Shown here: positions 13,176 through 20,751 of the stretch, in pieces
Layout: each line of letters starts with the position of its first letter
Position numbering within the stretch: position 1 is the first letter of the stretch
Translations under genes and position numbers: made by a program
IMG/VR virus record: IMGVR_UViG_3300048571_000034
Coordinates: 1 to 50,678 of that record
Length of the DNA stretch: 50,678 nt
Strand: one strand, 5' to 3'
DNA from: a virus
The notes under the pieces: model-generated
What the model was told of the DNA's origin: nothing
Database searches by the model: none
Seen by the model: only the letters and a program-made list of their open reading frames with translations

Positions 13176-14735
13176 GTGAATATTAAAATCTCACCAACTG
13201 AAGCGCTGAAATTGTTTAAGACCGGCAGACGAGCCGCGAAAGAGCTGGGTATTCCGAAGTCAACTTTTATGGATCGTTTGAGAAAAGAGCAGGCCGGTAT
13301 CCAAGCGATCCAGCACATTATGCTTCCTAGGGTTGAGACGCTCAACAATAACAAACAAATTAAGCAATATATTTTTACATGTGCTGTGCGAGGCGCGCGC
13401 GTTCACACAGACTTCTTTGAGAACCTTAAGGCCTACGCAAGAAAGTTGGGAGCAGAGTTTCATATCGGGGCCCTGACAAACGATAGCGGTAAGCAGCGAC
13501 ACACAGAGTTCAACAGTACGGAGTTTGACCAAGCGATTGTTCCCTTTCTCTGTCTCGATCCGATCCACATTGACGGCAAGATTGCTTTTTGTCCTGAACT
13601 GAATCTTACACCCACCATGGTGAAGCCCCTTCAGGGACTCCAGACTTACACTAAAAAGTTGTGGGGGATTTTTCCACATACTAAAATCTCTCTCGAAACG
13701 GTAGCCACCCACAAAGATCGTCCTGCGAAATTTATCGCAACCACAGGGGCTGTTACTCTCCCAGGATATAGTGCGACAAAGGCCGGAATGCGTGCAGTCT
13801 TTGATCATCTTCACGGAGCGGTAATCGTAGAGGTATCAAAGAACGGTGTGTGGTTCCGACACCTAACCCCTAACAACGAACTCGATGGTACATTCTATGA
13901 CCTGGACAACAAGGTGGAGCAAGGACGGGTAACCTCAGGCCACAAGTCCCAAGCGCTCATTTATGGTGATATCCACGTAGAGAAGATTGACCCCGCAGTA
14001 AGGGAAGCGACTTGGGGCCCCAACGGTTTAGCCGGTTTACTGAGACCAGCCACACAAGTTCTTCATGATCTGATGGATTGTTCGGCTGAGAACTACCACT
14101 CGTTGGACAATATGTTTTCTAGGTTCGCACTTGGACTTACTCCAGACTATGACGCTCAATACGGTTTCTCTCAGGCGTACGCTTTCTTAGAACAGATTAA
14201 ACCCTTCTCTACAAACTGCGTTGTGGTGGATAGTAATCACGACTACTTTATTGAGAAGTGGCTCATGAAGTTCGACCCCGCTAGTAAAGAGGACTTCGTA
14301 AACATACAGACCTACTATGAGCTTAAGTTAGAGGTACTAGCCGCTCTAAGAAAAGGCACGCCTTTCTCTCTTCTCGAAGTTGCACTCTCTAAGTACGCCC
14401 CGAAGAATGCACTCAAAGGAGTTCGTTTCCTTCTTGCAGACGAGAGTTTGGAAATCGATAAGGTTGAGTGTGCTTGGCACGGGCACAGAGGACCAAACGG
14501 AAGACGCGGAAGCAAGAGCGCGTTCAAGTTTGTCACAGAGAAATCTACGATTGCGCATCTTCACTCTCCTGCGATTGAGAGTGGCTCACACGTAGTAGGA
14601 ACCTCGTCTCTGATGAACTTAGGATACAATAGTGGTCCGAGTAGTTGGGCTCATACTCACGGTGTCATCTATCCACACGGTGGGCGCGCGCTTCTAACCA
14701 TGTCAGATAATAAGTTTTTTGCGGAGCAAAAGTAA
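13176..14735 (+). CDS. HTH plus metallophosphoesterase-like protein, 519 residues
   Basis: The first ~45 residues read as a helix-turn-helix (ALKLFKTGRRAAKELGIPKS). Later motifs match the calcineurin-type phosphoesterase plan: IYGDIHVE near residue 265 (GDxH), a long insertion, VVVDSNHDYF near residue 350 (the GNHD-type motif with Gly changed to Ser), and CAWHGHRG with IAHLHSP toward the end as metal-binding His motifs. Phage T5 pre-early DNA transfer protein A1 has been described as phosphatase-like, so an A1-like role is possible. The start is GTG 13176 with AGAGG upstream. It begins the replication operon. Confidence 0.6.
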   Translation: MNIKISPTEALKLFKTGRRAAKELGIPKSTFMDRLRKEQAGIQAIQHIMLPRVETLNNNKQIKQYIFTCAVRGARVHTDFFENLKAYARKLGAEFHIGALTNDSGKQRHTEFNSTEFDQAIVPFLCLDPIHIDGKIAFCPELNLTPTMVKPLQGLQTYTKKLWGIFPHTKISLETVATHKDRPAKFIATTGAVTLPGYSATKAGMRAVFDHLHGAVIVEVSKNGVWFRHLTPNNELDGTFYDLDNKVEQGRVTSGHKSQALIYGDIHVEKIDPAVREATWGPNGLAGLLRPATQVLHDLMDCSAENYHSLDNMFSRFALGLTPDYDAQYGFSQAYAFLEQIKPFSTNCVVVDSNHDYFIEKWLMKFDPASKEDFVNIQTYYELKLEVLAALRKGTPFSLLEVALSKYAPKNALKGVRFLLADESLEIDKVECAWHGHRGPNGRRGSKSAFKFVTEKSTIAHLHSPAIESGSHVVGTSSLMNLGYNSGPSSWAHTHGVIYPHGGRALLTMSDNKFFAEQK

Positions 14736-14941
14736 TGTCAGACACGGGGCACGAAAGATATACCGCCGAGTGCAATCAAAGAGAGGCGGATTTGAAGAAC
14801 CTAGCTAGCGGGAGGGAGATAAAGGAACTGCAGGGTCAACTAAAATCATGTCACGCCATGAACATCGTCCTACTGGAGGAGAGACTTAAGTTTGTGCGAA
14901 CAAGAGTGTATCGGTTGTTGTGTTTTTTCGGGGTGATCTAA
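14735..14941 (+). CDS. small basic coiled-coil protein, 68 residues
   Basis: The start overlaps the previous stop (TAATG), with GCGGAG upstream. The product is predicted mostly helical and charged in the first 50 residues (EIKELQGQLKSCHAM), with a hydrophobic C-terminal end (LLCFFGVI) that might touch the membrane or form a core. The stop overlaps the next ATG (TAATG again). No family is recognised. Confidence 0.6.
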   Translation: MSDTGHERYTAECNQREADLKNLASGREIKELQGQLKSCHAMNIVLLEERLKFVRTRVYRLLCFFGVI

Positions 14942-15264
14942 TGCTTGATCTTATTAGTATTCTGAGAGAACTGAAAAAGACCACGGGAGACATAGATACG
15001 ACGAAAGTTTTGGCAGCCAAGTATGGAATCTCTCAAAGACACATGGCTAGAATTCTCAAACAATTCGATATGGCTACGCCCAGAGGAAGACCTTCAAACT
15101 TGTCAGATGAGGATATGAAAAAAATTAATACCTTATTGTTGAAAAAAGCAAACTCGGTGGAAGAGCTGGCCCTTGACCACAACGTCAGCGCGCAAACAAT
15201 ACGGCGACGACTGAGACAGTACAGAAAACAACTTGTGACTAAACAAAGAACTGGAGAAAAGTAA
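14941..15264 (+). CDS. tandem helix-turn-helix protein, 107 residues
   Basis: Two HTH-like segments are visible: TTKVLAAKYGISQRHMARIL (about residues 21-40) and SVEELALDHNVSAQTIRRRL (about residues 73-92), both with the small-residue turn expected of DNA-binding HTHs. The rest is charged helix. It probably binds specific DNA as a transcription regulator or origin-binding factor. It is coupled by TAATG overlaps to genes on both sides, inside the replication operon, which favours a role in replication or early/late control. Confidence 0.65.
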   Translation: MLDLISILRELKKTTGDIDTTKVLAAKYGISQRHMARILKQFDMATPRGRPSNLSDEDMKKINTLLLKKANSVEELALDHNVSAQTIRRRLRQYRKQLVTKQRTGEK

Positions 15265-16625
15265 TGAAACTAGAACTAACGGTTGAACAGGAATCTGCGA
15301 GACTAGCGGCGGTTAAATCTATCTTAGAGGGTAAGGAACGGTTCGTGTTGAATGGTCTTGCCGGAACGGGCAAGACATCAACGATGGTTCGAATCATCGA
15401 AGACCTTGTCAATTTAGGCCTCCGACCTGCGGTCTGCGCGCCAACAAACAAGGCAGCGAAAGTGATCAACTCCAAACAGAGTTTCATCAAAGCACAAACC
15501 ATTCACAAGGTATTCACTAGACATCCTATCGCTGCTTTAGCTAAGCTTCATAGACTTTGGGATGAGCTTGAGAATGAGAAAAAGAAAGAAGGAAGCAACT
15601 TCGCAAGGCAGGAAGAGTTGTCTGCAGTTGTTATGGAAATTAATAAACAGCAGAAGAATAAAACCGCTAAGATGAGTTTTGTCCCCCGAGAGCCAGAAGA
15701 GATTGAGAGGATTTATGATTGTATCATTGTTGATGAGTCTTCAATGCTGGGTTCCAAGAACACCTATGATCCCTATATCGCAAAAGTAGACCTCCCAAAA
15801 GTTTTCGTAGGAGATGGCGGCCAGCTTCCACCAGTGTTGGATATTCCTGCCATTGATTTCAAACGTTCCGACGCAACACTTGTCAACATCCTAAGACAAA
15901 AGGCAGACAGCGGTATTCTAAAATTAGCTCATTCGATATACCATGGTGAACCTCTGGTTGGGGCTAAATATAGTAATGAGGCGGAAGTGACTATCTTCCC
16001 CTCCAACTATGATACAGCCGTCGCGCATCTATTCAAGGAAGAGGATTGTCAGTTCATCACCGCTCGGAATGATCGTAGAAGAGAACTAAACAGAAAGATT
16101 CGAGAAACAAGAGGCTTCATCGTCCCATCCTCGGAAAAGGACTATCCAGATTATTGGCCTCTACCTGGGGAGAAGATCGTCATCCAAGACAATTTTGATC
16201 TTGCGCAGGTGTCAAAGGGGGATATGGTGAAGGTTGTCTCGGTATCTCCTTTTCTAGGACACCCTAATCCGTATCTCGCAATGATCACTTTCACAAAGGA
16301 AGACGATCTGGATGAAATTAAAAGTCAGTGGATGGTTACCGCAGACCTTACGGACATGTGTCCGCAACCTCTAATTGACAACGAAGTAAAAGAAGCCGCA
16401 GCGAGAACTTGGGCACGTAGAGTGGGGGAAGAAGTTAGATATCCCTACTGCTATACAGCTCATATGTCACAAGGTAGTGAATGGGATAAGATTGTAGTAA
16501 TTGATCCTCCAGCACCAAGAGAAGCGGACAAAGAATGGAAGAAGTGGTGGTACACGGCGGTTACTCGTGGACGTAATCACGTATATATTTGTAGCAGTCA
16601 CTTCGCGAGACCTGGATATAAGTAA
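15264..16625 (+). CDS. superfamily 1 DNA helicase, Dda/RecD-like
   Basis: The enzyme unwinds DNA 5' to 3' and in T4-type phages supports origin firing and fork progress. Motifs in order: Walker A GLAGTGKTS (residues 31-39), APTNKAAKV, DESSM Walker B in CIIVDESSMLG near residue 155, GDGGQLPPV motif III, an SH3-like insertion, and the C-terminal YTAHMSQGSEWDKIVVID with TAVTRGRNHVYI (motifs V and VI). At 453 residues it is close to T4 Dda (439). GGAGA precedes the ATG, which overlaps the previous stop. Confidence 0.9.
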   Translation: MKLELTVEQESARLAAVKSILEGKERFVLNGLAGTGKTSTMVRIIEDLVNLGLRPAVCAPTNKAAKVINSKQSFIKAQTIHKVFTRHPIAALAKLHRLWDELENEKKKEGSNFARQEELSAVVMEINKQQKNKTAKMSFVPREPEEIERIYDCIIVDESSMLGSKNTYDPYIAKVDLPKVFVGDGGQLPPVLDIPAIDFKRSDATLVNILRQKADSGILKLAHSIYHGEPLVGAKYSNEAEVTIFPSNYDTAVAHLFKEEDCQFITARNDRRRELNRKIRETRGFIVPSSEKDYPDYWPLPGEKIVIQDNFDLAQVSKGDMVKVVSVSPFLGHPNPYLAMITFTKEDDLDEIKSQWMVTADLTDMCPQPLIDNEVKEAAARTWARRVGEEVRYPYCYTAHMSQGSEWDKIVVIDPPAPREADKEWKKWWYTAVTRGRNHVYICSSHFARPGYK

Positions 16626-16630
16626 TCAAA

Positions 16631-18934
16631 ATGACAGCAATGCCATACACGGTTCCGCCTAAGGGGACCAAGGTACCAGAGGCGAAGACGCTTATGGCGG
16701 ATATCGAGACCACCGCTATCAAGAAGGATAGTGGTGGCCGTATGCTCTATCCGGAGACGACGCATCTCATAACGGCTTTGGACTACGAGAGAGATGTTGC
16801 CTACGCGTTTTCCAGCGAAGCAGGGAATCTTGAAGAGGGGATTGATCTTATCAAACGATCAAACCTCGTAGTTTTTCATAACGGAATTGGTTTTGATGAA
16901 CCAACGTTATATCAAAACTTTGGCCTCGTGGCGCGTGACGAGAAGCACATAGTTGATAGTATGGTACTATGTCGCCTATTCTATTCAAACATCAAAGAAT
17001 TGATGGACTTTGATCTACACAAGCGGTGGGTCCTAGGAGGAAAGCAGCCGCACGGATTCAATGGACAACTGATAGGCTCACACAGCCTGAAAGCGTGGGG
17101 CCTTAGGTTGTCTACGTCGTCCCTCAAGGGCGATTACATGGAAGATATGAAGGCCCACACAGACGACCCGTGGGCCGAATGGAATATCCAGATGGAGGAG
17201 TACGCCATTCAGGACGTGGTAGTTCTCCGTGATCTATGGAAGGAGAAACTACAATACTTCTACACTTCGAAAGACAACGCTGAAGCAATCGCAATCGAGC
17301 ACTACATGGCTCGTCTGATGGAAACACTAAAACAGTCTGGTATCAAATTAGACGTGGCGCACGCCAACGCCTTGTGTGATCAGCTTGAAGTACTAGCAGT
17401 GAAACTTCATGCTGACATCATGGTGGACTTCCCACCACGATTCGAGCCGGTAAAGTGGGTTTTTGAGCCTATCCCTGAAGGTCCCATTGGACTAGATGAA
17501 GTTGCGCGTAAACAGTATCTTCATCATAAGAAGAACGGAATGTCCGAACAGTCTCGTGCAATTTGCGCTGAGATAGAGAGACGCTACGGCACTCAAGTAT
17601 ACCCTACGATGGCGAAGTTATACCCTAAAAATCTACTGTATAGACCAGAGCACGACCTTCCGGATGGTTATTCTCGCGAGTTCTTTGGTGAAGTATTCAC
17701 ACCAAAAGTATCTCGGGATGTCAAGGACACTAAGACCAAAGAAATACTCTATCGAGCAGAGAAGGACTGCCCCTTCGTAAAATGTCATTGGTCCGAGTTC
17801 AATCCTAACTCTAGGCCGCAGATTATCCGCCGATTGTTAGAGCTGGGTTGGATTCCTGAGGAGTTCACAGAAACTGACAATCCAGAGACAAGTGAAGTAG
17901 AACTAACGAAAATAGCAGAGCAATTTCCGCAGGCGAAGAACCTTACGGAATATATGCTTATTATGAAACGTCTCGGTCAAATCAAAACAGGAGACAAGGC
18001 GTGGCTCAAACTGGTCAGCGATGAAGGTTTTGTCCACCCGACGATCAGACCTACAAGCACGATCACGTTCCGTGCAACCCACTCCGATCCGAACATCTCA
18101 CAGGTTCCTTCTGTCAAGATGACAGACGTTCTTGATGCGAACGGTAAGAAGGTCTTGGACAGTAAGGGTAAGGTGGAACAAACTCCACTCCTTGATCGCG
18201 CTGGTAAGTGGGGATACGAGTGCCGTCAATGCTTCACTGTCCCTGAAGGTTTTGTGATGGTGGGGTCCGACCTTGCCGGTATCGAGATGCGAGCATGGGC
18301 TCACTACCTGAAGAAGTATGATGGTGGTAAGTTTATCGACGTAGTTCTCAATCGAGACGTTCATGAAGAAAATCGAGTTATCCTCGGGTTCCAAGATAGA
18401 CGTAAAGCAAAAGAATGGCTCTACGCGTGTATGTATGGCGCTGGTGATGAAAAATTAGGCTTCATTATTGATCCGCTCGCTAGCGTACAAGAACAGAAGA
18501 GACTTGGAGCCGCTTCTCGTAAGAAATTCATGGACGGGCTAGATGGTTATGCGGAGCTTGACGCTTGGCTCATGGACGGTTTGTCGCGGGGGTATGTTCT
18601 CGGTCTTGATGGGCGTCGCGTGCCAATTCGTAAGCGCCACGCCGCGCTTAATACTCTTCTCCAGTCCGCGGGTGCCATTATCTCCAAATACTGGATTTGG
18701 TATGTCATGGATATCCTTGAGAGGGAACATGGACTAAAGTACGGGTACGATAAAGACTTTACACTGATGATTTATTCTCATGACGAAATTCAGATTGCAT
18801 GTAAAACACAAAACGCAGACATAGTTAAAGACGCCTGCGAGAGGGGCGCGCGTTTATCCGGAGAACGGCTCAAGTTTGAGCTACTAGTAGAGGTCGGAAC
18901 GGTTGACGGGGCGCATTGGGGAGATACCCATTGA
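16631..18934 (+). CDS. family A (T7-like) DNA polymerase with 3'-5' exonuclease
   Basis: This is the replicative polymerase. The exonuclease domain shows ADIETTA (Asp24, Glu26), VVFHNGIGFDEPTL and YAIQDVVVLRDLW. The polymerase domain shows motif A VGSDLAGIEMRAW near residue 547, motif B RRKAKEWLYACMYGAG near residue 590 (Lys and Tyr of the O-helix), and motif C YSHDEIQ near residue 715. At 767 residues it resembles T7 gp5 (704) with some insertions, including a charged stretch between about residues 500 and 535. It lies directly after the helicase. Confidence 0.95.
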   Translation: MTAMPYTVPPKGTKVPEAKTLMADIETTAIKKDSGGRMLYPETTHLITALDYERDVAYAFSSEAGNLEEGIDLIKRSNLVVFHNGIGFDEPTLYQNFGLVARDEKHIVDSMVLCRLFYSNIKELMDFDLHKRWVLGGKQPHGFNGQLIGSHSLKAWGLRLSTSSLKGDYMEDMKAHTDDPWAEWNIQMEEYAIQDVVVLRDLWKEKLQYFYTSKDNAEAIAIEHYMARLMETLKQSGIKLDVAHANALCDQLEVLAVKLHADIMVDFPPRFEPVKWVFEPIPEGPIGLDEVARKQYLHHKKNGMSEQSRAICAEIERRYGTQVYPTMAKLYPKNLLYRPEHDLPDGYSREFFGEVFTPKVSRDVKDTKTKEILYRAEKDCPFVKCHWSEFNPNSRPQIIRRLLELGWIPEEFTETDNPETSEVELTKIAEQFPQAKNLTEYMLIMKRLGQIKTGDKAWLKLVSDEGFVHPTIRPTSTITFRATHSDPNISQVPSVKMTDVLDANGKKVLDSKGKVEQTPLLDRAGKWGYECRQCFTVPEGFVMVGSDLAGIEMRAWAHYLKKYDGGKFIDVVLNRDVHEENRVILGFQDRRKAKEWLYACMYGAGDEKLGFIIDPLASVQEQKRLGAASRKKFMDGLDGYAELDAWLMDGLSRGYVLGLDGRRVPIRKRHAALNTLLQSAGAIISKYWIWYVMDILEREHGLKYGYDKDFTLMIYSHDEIQIACKTQNADIVKDACERGARLSGERLKFELLVEVGTVDGAHWGDTH

Positions 18935-19488
18935 AGCTGCGTCGGTGTAGAAAGTGCGGCGAGACAAAAGAAGACAGCAATGAGTTTTTTCATGCTTACA
19001 AAGGTCTACGATCATCGCCCTGTAAGGTATGCAGGTACAAGAGTAGCAGAACATACATCCTGAAGAATCCTGAGAAGAAGGTAGTTTACCATAAGAAATA
19101 CAGAGAAACGAACCGCGAACGAGTCACAGAGGCCCAAAGAAAATACTTTAAGAACAATCCAGAGTCCTGCAAAGCCTCTGCAAGAAAATACCGAAAGAAG
19201 TATCCCGAGCGGTCAAACGAGAGAGTACGCAGAAGGCAGGCAGCGAAACTCCAAAGAACACCCTCGTGGTTGACCCAAGAGCATATCGACGAGATGGTTG
19301 GATTCTACGCCCAGGCGAAGAAGCTGACGAGAGAAACAGGTGTCAACCACGAGGTGGACCACATCTATCCCTTACAAGGTAAAGATTGCTCTGGGTTGCA
19401 CGTTCCGTGGAACTTGCAGGTGTTAACCAAACAACAAAACACGACTAAAAATAACCGTACGCCTATTTACGACGACAAACAGGCGTGA
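18931..19488 (+). CDS. HNH endonuclease with zinc-ribbon N-terminus
   Basis: The N-terminus has two Cys pairs, RRCRKCGETKEDSNEFF and PCKVCRYK, a zinc-ribbon often found in phage HNH proteins. A long basic helical spacer (KYRKKYPERSNERVRRRQ) follows, then the HNH core: VNHEVDHIYPLQGKDCSGLH, then WNLQVLTKQQNTTKNN with the trailing Asn/His positions. TTG 18931 overlaps the polymerase stop (TTGA) and follows GGGGAGA at ideal distance, so it is preferred to TTG 18916. It is probably a free-standing homing endonuclease settled next to the polymerase gene. Confidence 0.85.
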   Translation: MKLRRCRKCGETKEDSNEFFHAYKGLRSSPCKVCRYKSSRTYILKNPEKKVVYHKKYRETNRERVTEAQRKYFKNNPESCKASARKYRKKYPERSNERVRRRQAAKLQRTPSWLTQEHIDEMVGFYAQAKKLTRETGVNHEVDHIYPLQGKDCSGLHVPWNLQVLTKQQNTTKNNRTPIYDDKQA

Positions 19489-19528
19489 TACAAACAGAGC
19501 AGGCAGGTGATTCAGGAAGGAGAAAGTC

Positions 19529-19750
19529 GTGGACTTGACGAATAGAACACCAAATGGTAACTGGTTGGCGACTCATAGACACGTAAAGTCAGGTAAGTTC
19601 TATCGGTTCCTCCGATGGGCCGTCCTGGAGAAAACGCGCCAGGAGGTAGCCGTCTACGAGGACCCGCACGGTATGACCTGGGTTCGCCCCGCCGACGAGT
19701 TCCTTCAAAATGAGCGCTTTGAAACAATCAACGACGACTGGCTAGGATAG
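19529..19750 (+). CDS. DUF1653-like small protein, 73 residues
   Basis: The pattern HVKSGKFYRFLRWAVLEKTRQEVAVYE followed by GMTWVRPADEFL matches the DUF1653 plan (Lys-Gly-x-x-Tyr-x-Val-x-x-x-Ala, Glu-x-x-Val-Val-Tyr, Trp-x-Arg-Pro-x-x-x-Phe), a small beta domain of unknown function common in bacteria and phages. GTG 19529 is preceded by AAGGAG at ideal spacing. Assigned from remembered motif order. Confidence 0.65.
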   Translation: MDLTNRTPNGNWLATHRHVKSGKFYRFLRWAVLEKTRQEVAVYEDPHGMTWVRPADEFLQNERFETINDDWLG

Positions 19751-19753
19751 TAA

Positions 19754-19984
19754 ATGAACCACGAACTTGATCTTACTGGACTAAAATGTCCCTTGGTTAC
19801 TAATCGTATCCGGAAGCATAGTCTTAAGCTACTTGACGGCACAACCTTAAAGGTGTATAGCGATGACCATGAAGCAAAGGTTGACATTCCAGCATTGATC
19901 CTAAAAGCAGGTTGGGAGTACGTCAGCTACTCCGAGGGGACTAAGTTCCAGACCTATGAAATCAAAATCAAAAAGAAAAGCTGA
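19754..19984 (+). CDS. small protein, 76 residues, unknown
   Basis: ATG 19754 follows AGGATAG. The product is beta-rich (TTLKVYSDDHEAKVDIPAL) and ends in a Lys-rich tail that overlaps the start of the DnaQ-like exonuclease gene by 29 bases. No domain is recognised. Position suggests a replication accessory role, without direct support. Confidence 0.55.
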   Translation: MNHELDLTGLKCPLVTNRIRKHSLKLLDGTTLKVYSDDHEAKVDIPALILKAGWEYVSYSEGTKFQTYEIKIKKKS

Positions 19985-20633
19985 TAGTGCGTCTACCGTA
20001 CCGGCAATACATACTTCTCCAAGCATCCCGCCGTTAAAAGTTCTAGTGATAGATACTGAAACAACGGGTTTGCCGATTAAAGGTGATCTTACAGACCCAG
20101 GGCAGCCGTGGTTACTACAACTTGGAGCTGTAACTTTCTCTCTAGACTCTGATCGCTTCGACCAAAAAATAAACACGCTAGTCGTTCCTCCCAAGGAGGC
20201 CATCTTCCACGAGAGGGCTGTCCAGACCCACGGGTTCACTCGGGAGATGGTTGAAGCTAACGGTAGGGACATGTCGGAGGTCCTAGCAGAACTGGAGGAG
20301 CTTCGGAAGTCATGTCAGATCATAGCTTCCTACAATTGGGCCTTTGACTCTTTCATCATCGCATCTTGTTCGGCCCGAATTAACCCTAATTATTTAGATT
20401 ACCCGCTGCTCGGTAATCATGGACAAGGTGTCTCACACCATTGTGTAATGAATCAAGCTACAGACTTTTTCGGTTATCGACAGAAGCTCGGTCAAGTGTA
20501 CCGTAAGATCACGAACGAACCGTTACAAGACGCGCATGACGCGATGGCGGATGCAGTAGCTGCGGCTATGATTATGAAGGACCTTACTTATCGACTCTTC
20601 ATGTCGAAGAGGAAGAACACGGTTCACAGGTAG
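19956..20633 (+). CDS. DnaQ-like DEDDh 3'-5' exonuclease
   Basis: Exo motif I is VLVIDTETTG (Asp33, Glu35), motif II IIASYNWAFDSFI (Asp near residue 131), and motif III QDAHDAMADA (His and Asp near residue 193). These define the DEDDh family of proofreading/RNase T type exonucleases. At 225 residues it has no polymerase domain. The family A polymerase here already has its own exonuclease site, so this one likely processes nucleic acid separately, for example in host DNA breakdown, recombination or RNA trimming. The start ATG 19956 lies inside the previous gene. Confidence 0.88.
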   Translation: MKSKSKRKADSASTVPAIHTSPSIPPLKVLVIDTETTGLPIKGDLTDPGQPWLLQLGAVTFSLDSDRFDQKINTLVVPPKEAIFHERAVQTHGFTREMVEANGRDMSEVLAELEELRKSCQIIASYNWAFDSFIIASCSARINPNYLDYPLLGNHGQGVSHHCVMNQATDFFGYRQKLGQVYRKITNEPLQDAHDAMADAVAAAMIMKDLTYRLFMSKRKNTVHR

Positions 20634-20689
20634 GGTAAGTAGGGTCTACTCAAAAGTAACATAATGTTAACCTCAGTCAATTTTTTAAC

Positions 20690-20718
20690 GTGACTACACT
20701 CCGGTTTCGTAGTATAAT
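20690..20718 (+). promoter_or_regulatory. sigma70 promoter ahead of the rIIA-like gene
   Basis: GTGACT (20690-20695), a 17-base spacer and a perfect TATAAT (20713-20718) precede the start at 20752. GTTAACCTCA at 20665-20674 lies just upstream, matching the TTAACC half-site seen at other promoters here. AAAGGA supplies the ribosome binding site. Confidence 0.65.
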
Positions 20719-20751
20719 CTAGAGGTTCAAAGTCTCAAAGGACCTCATTTA

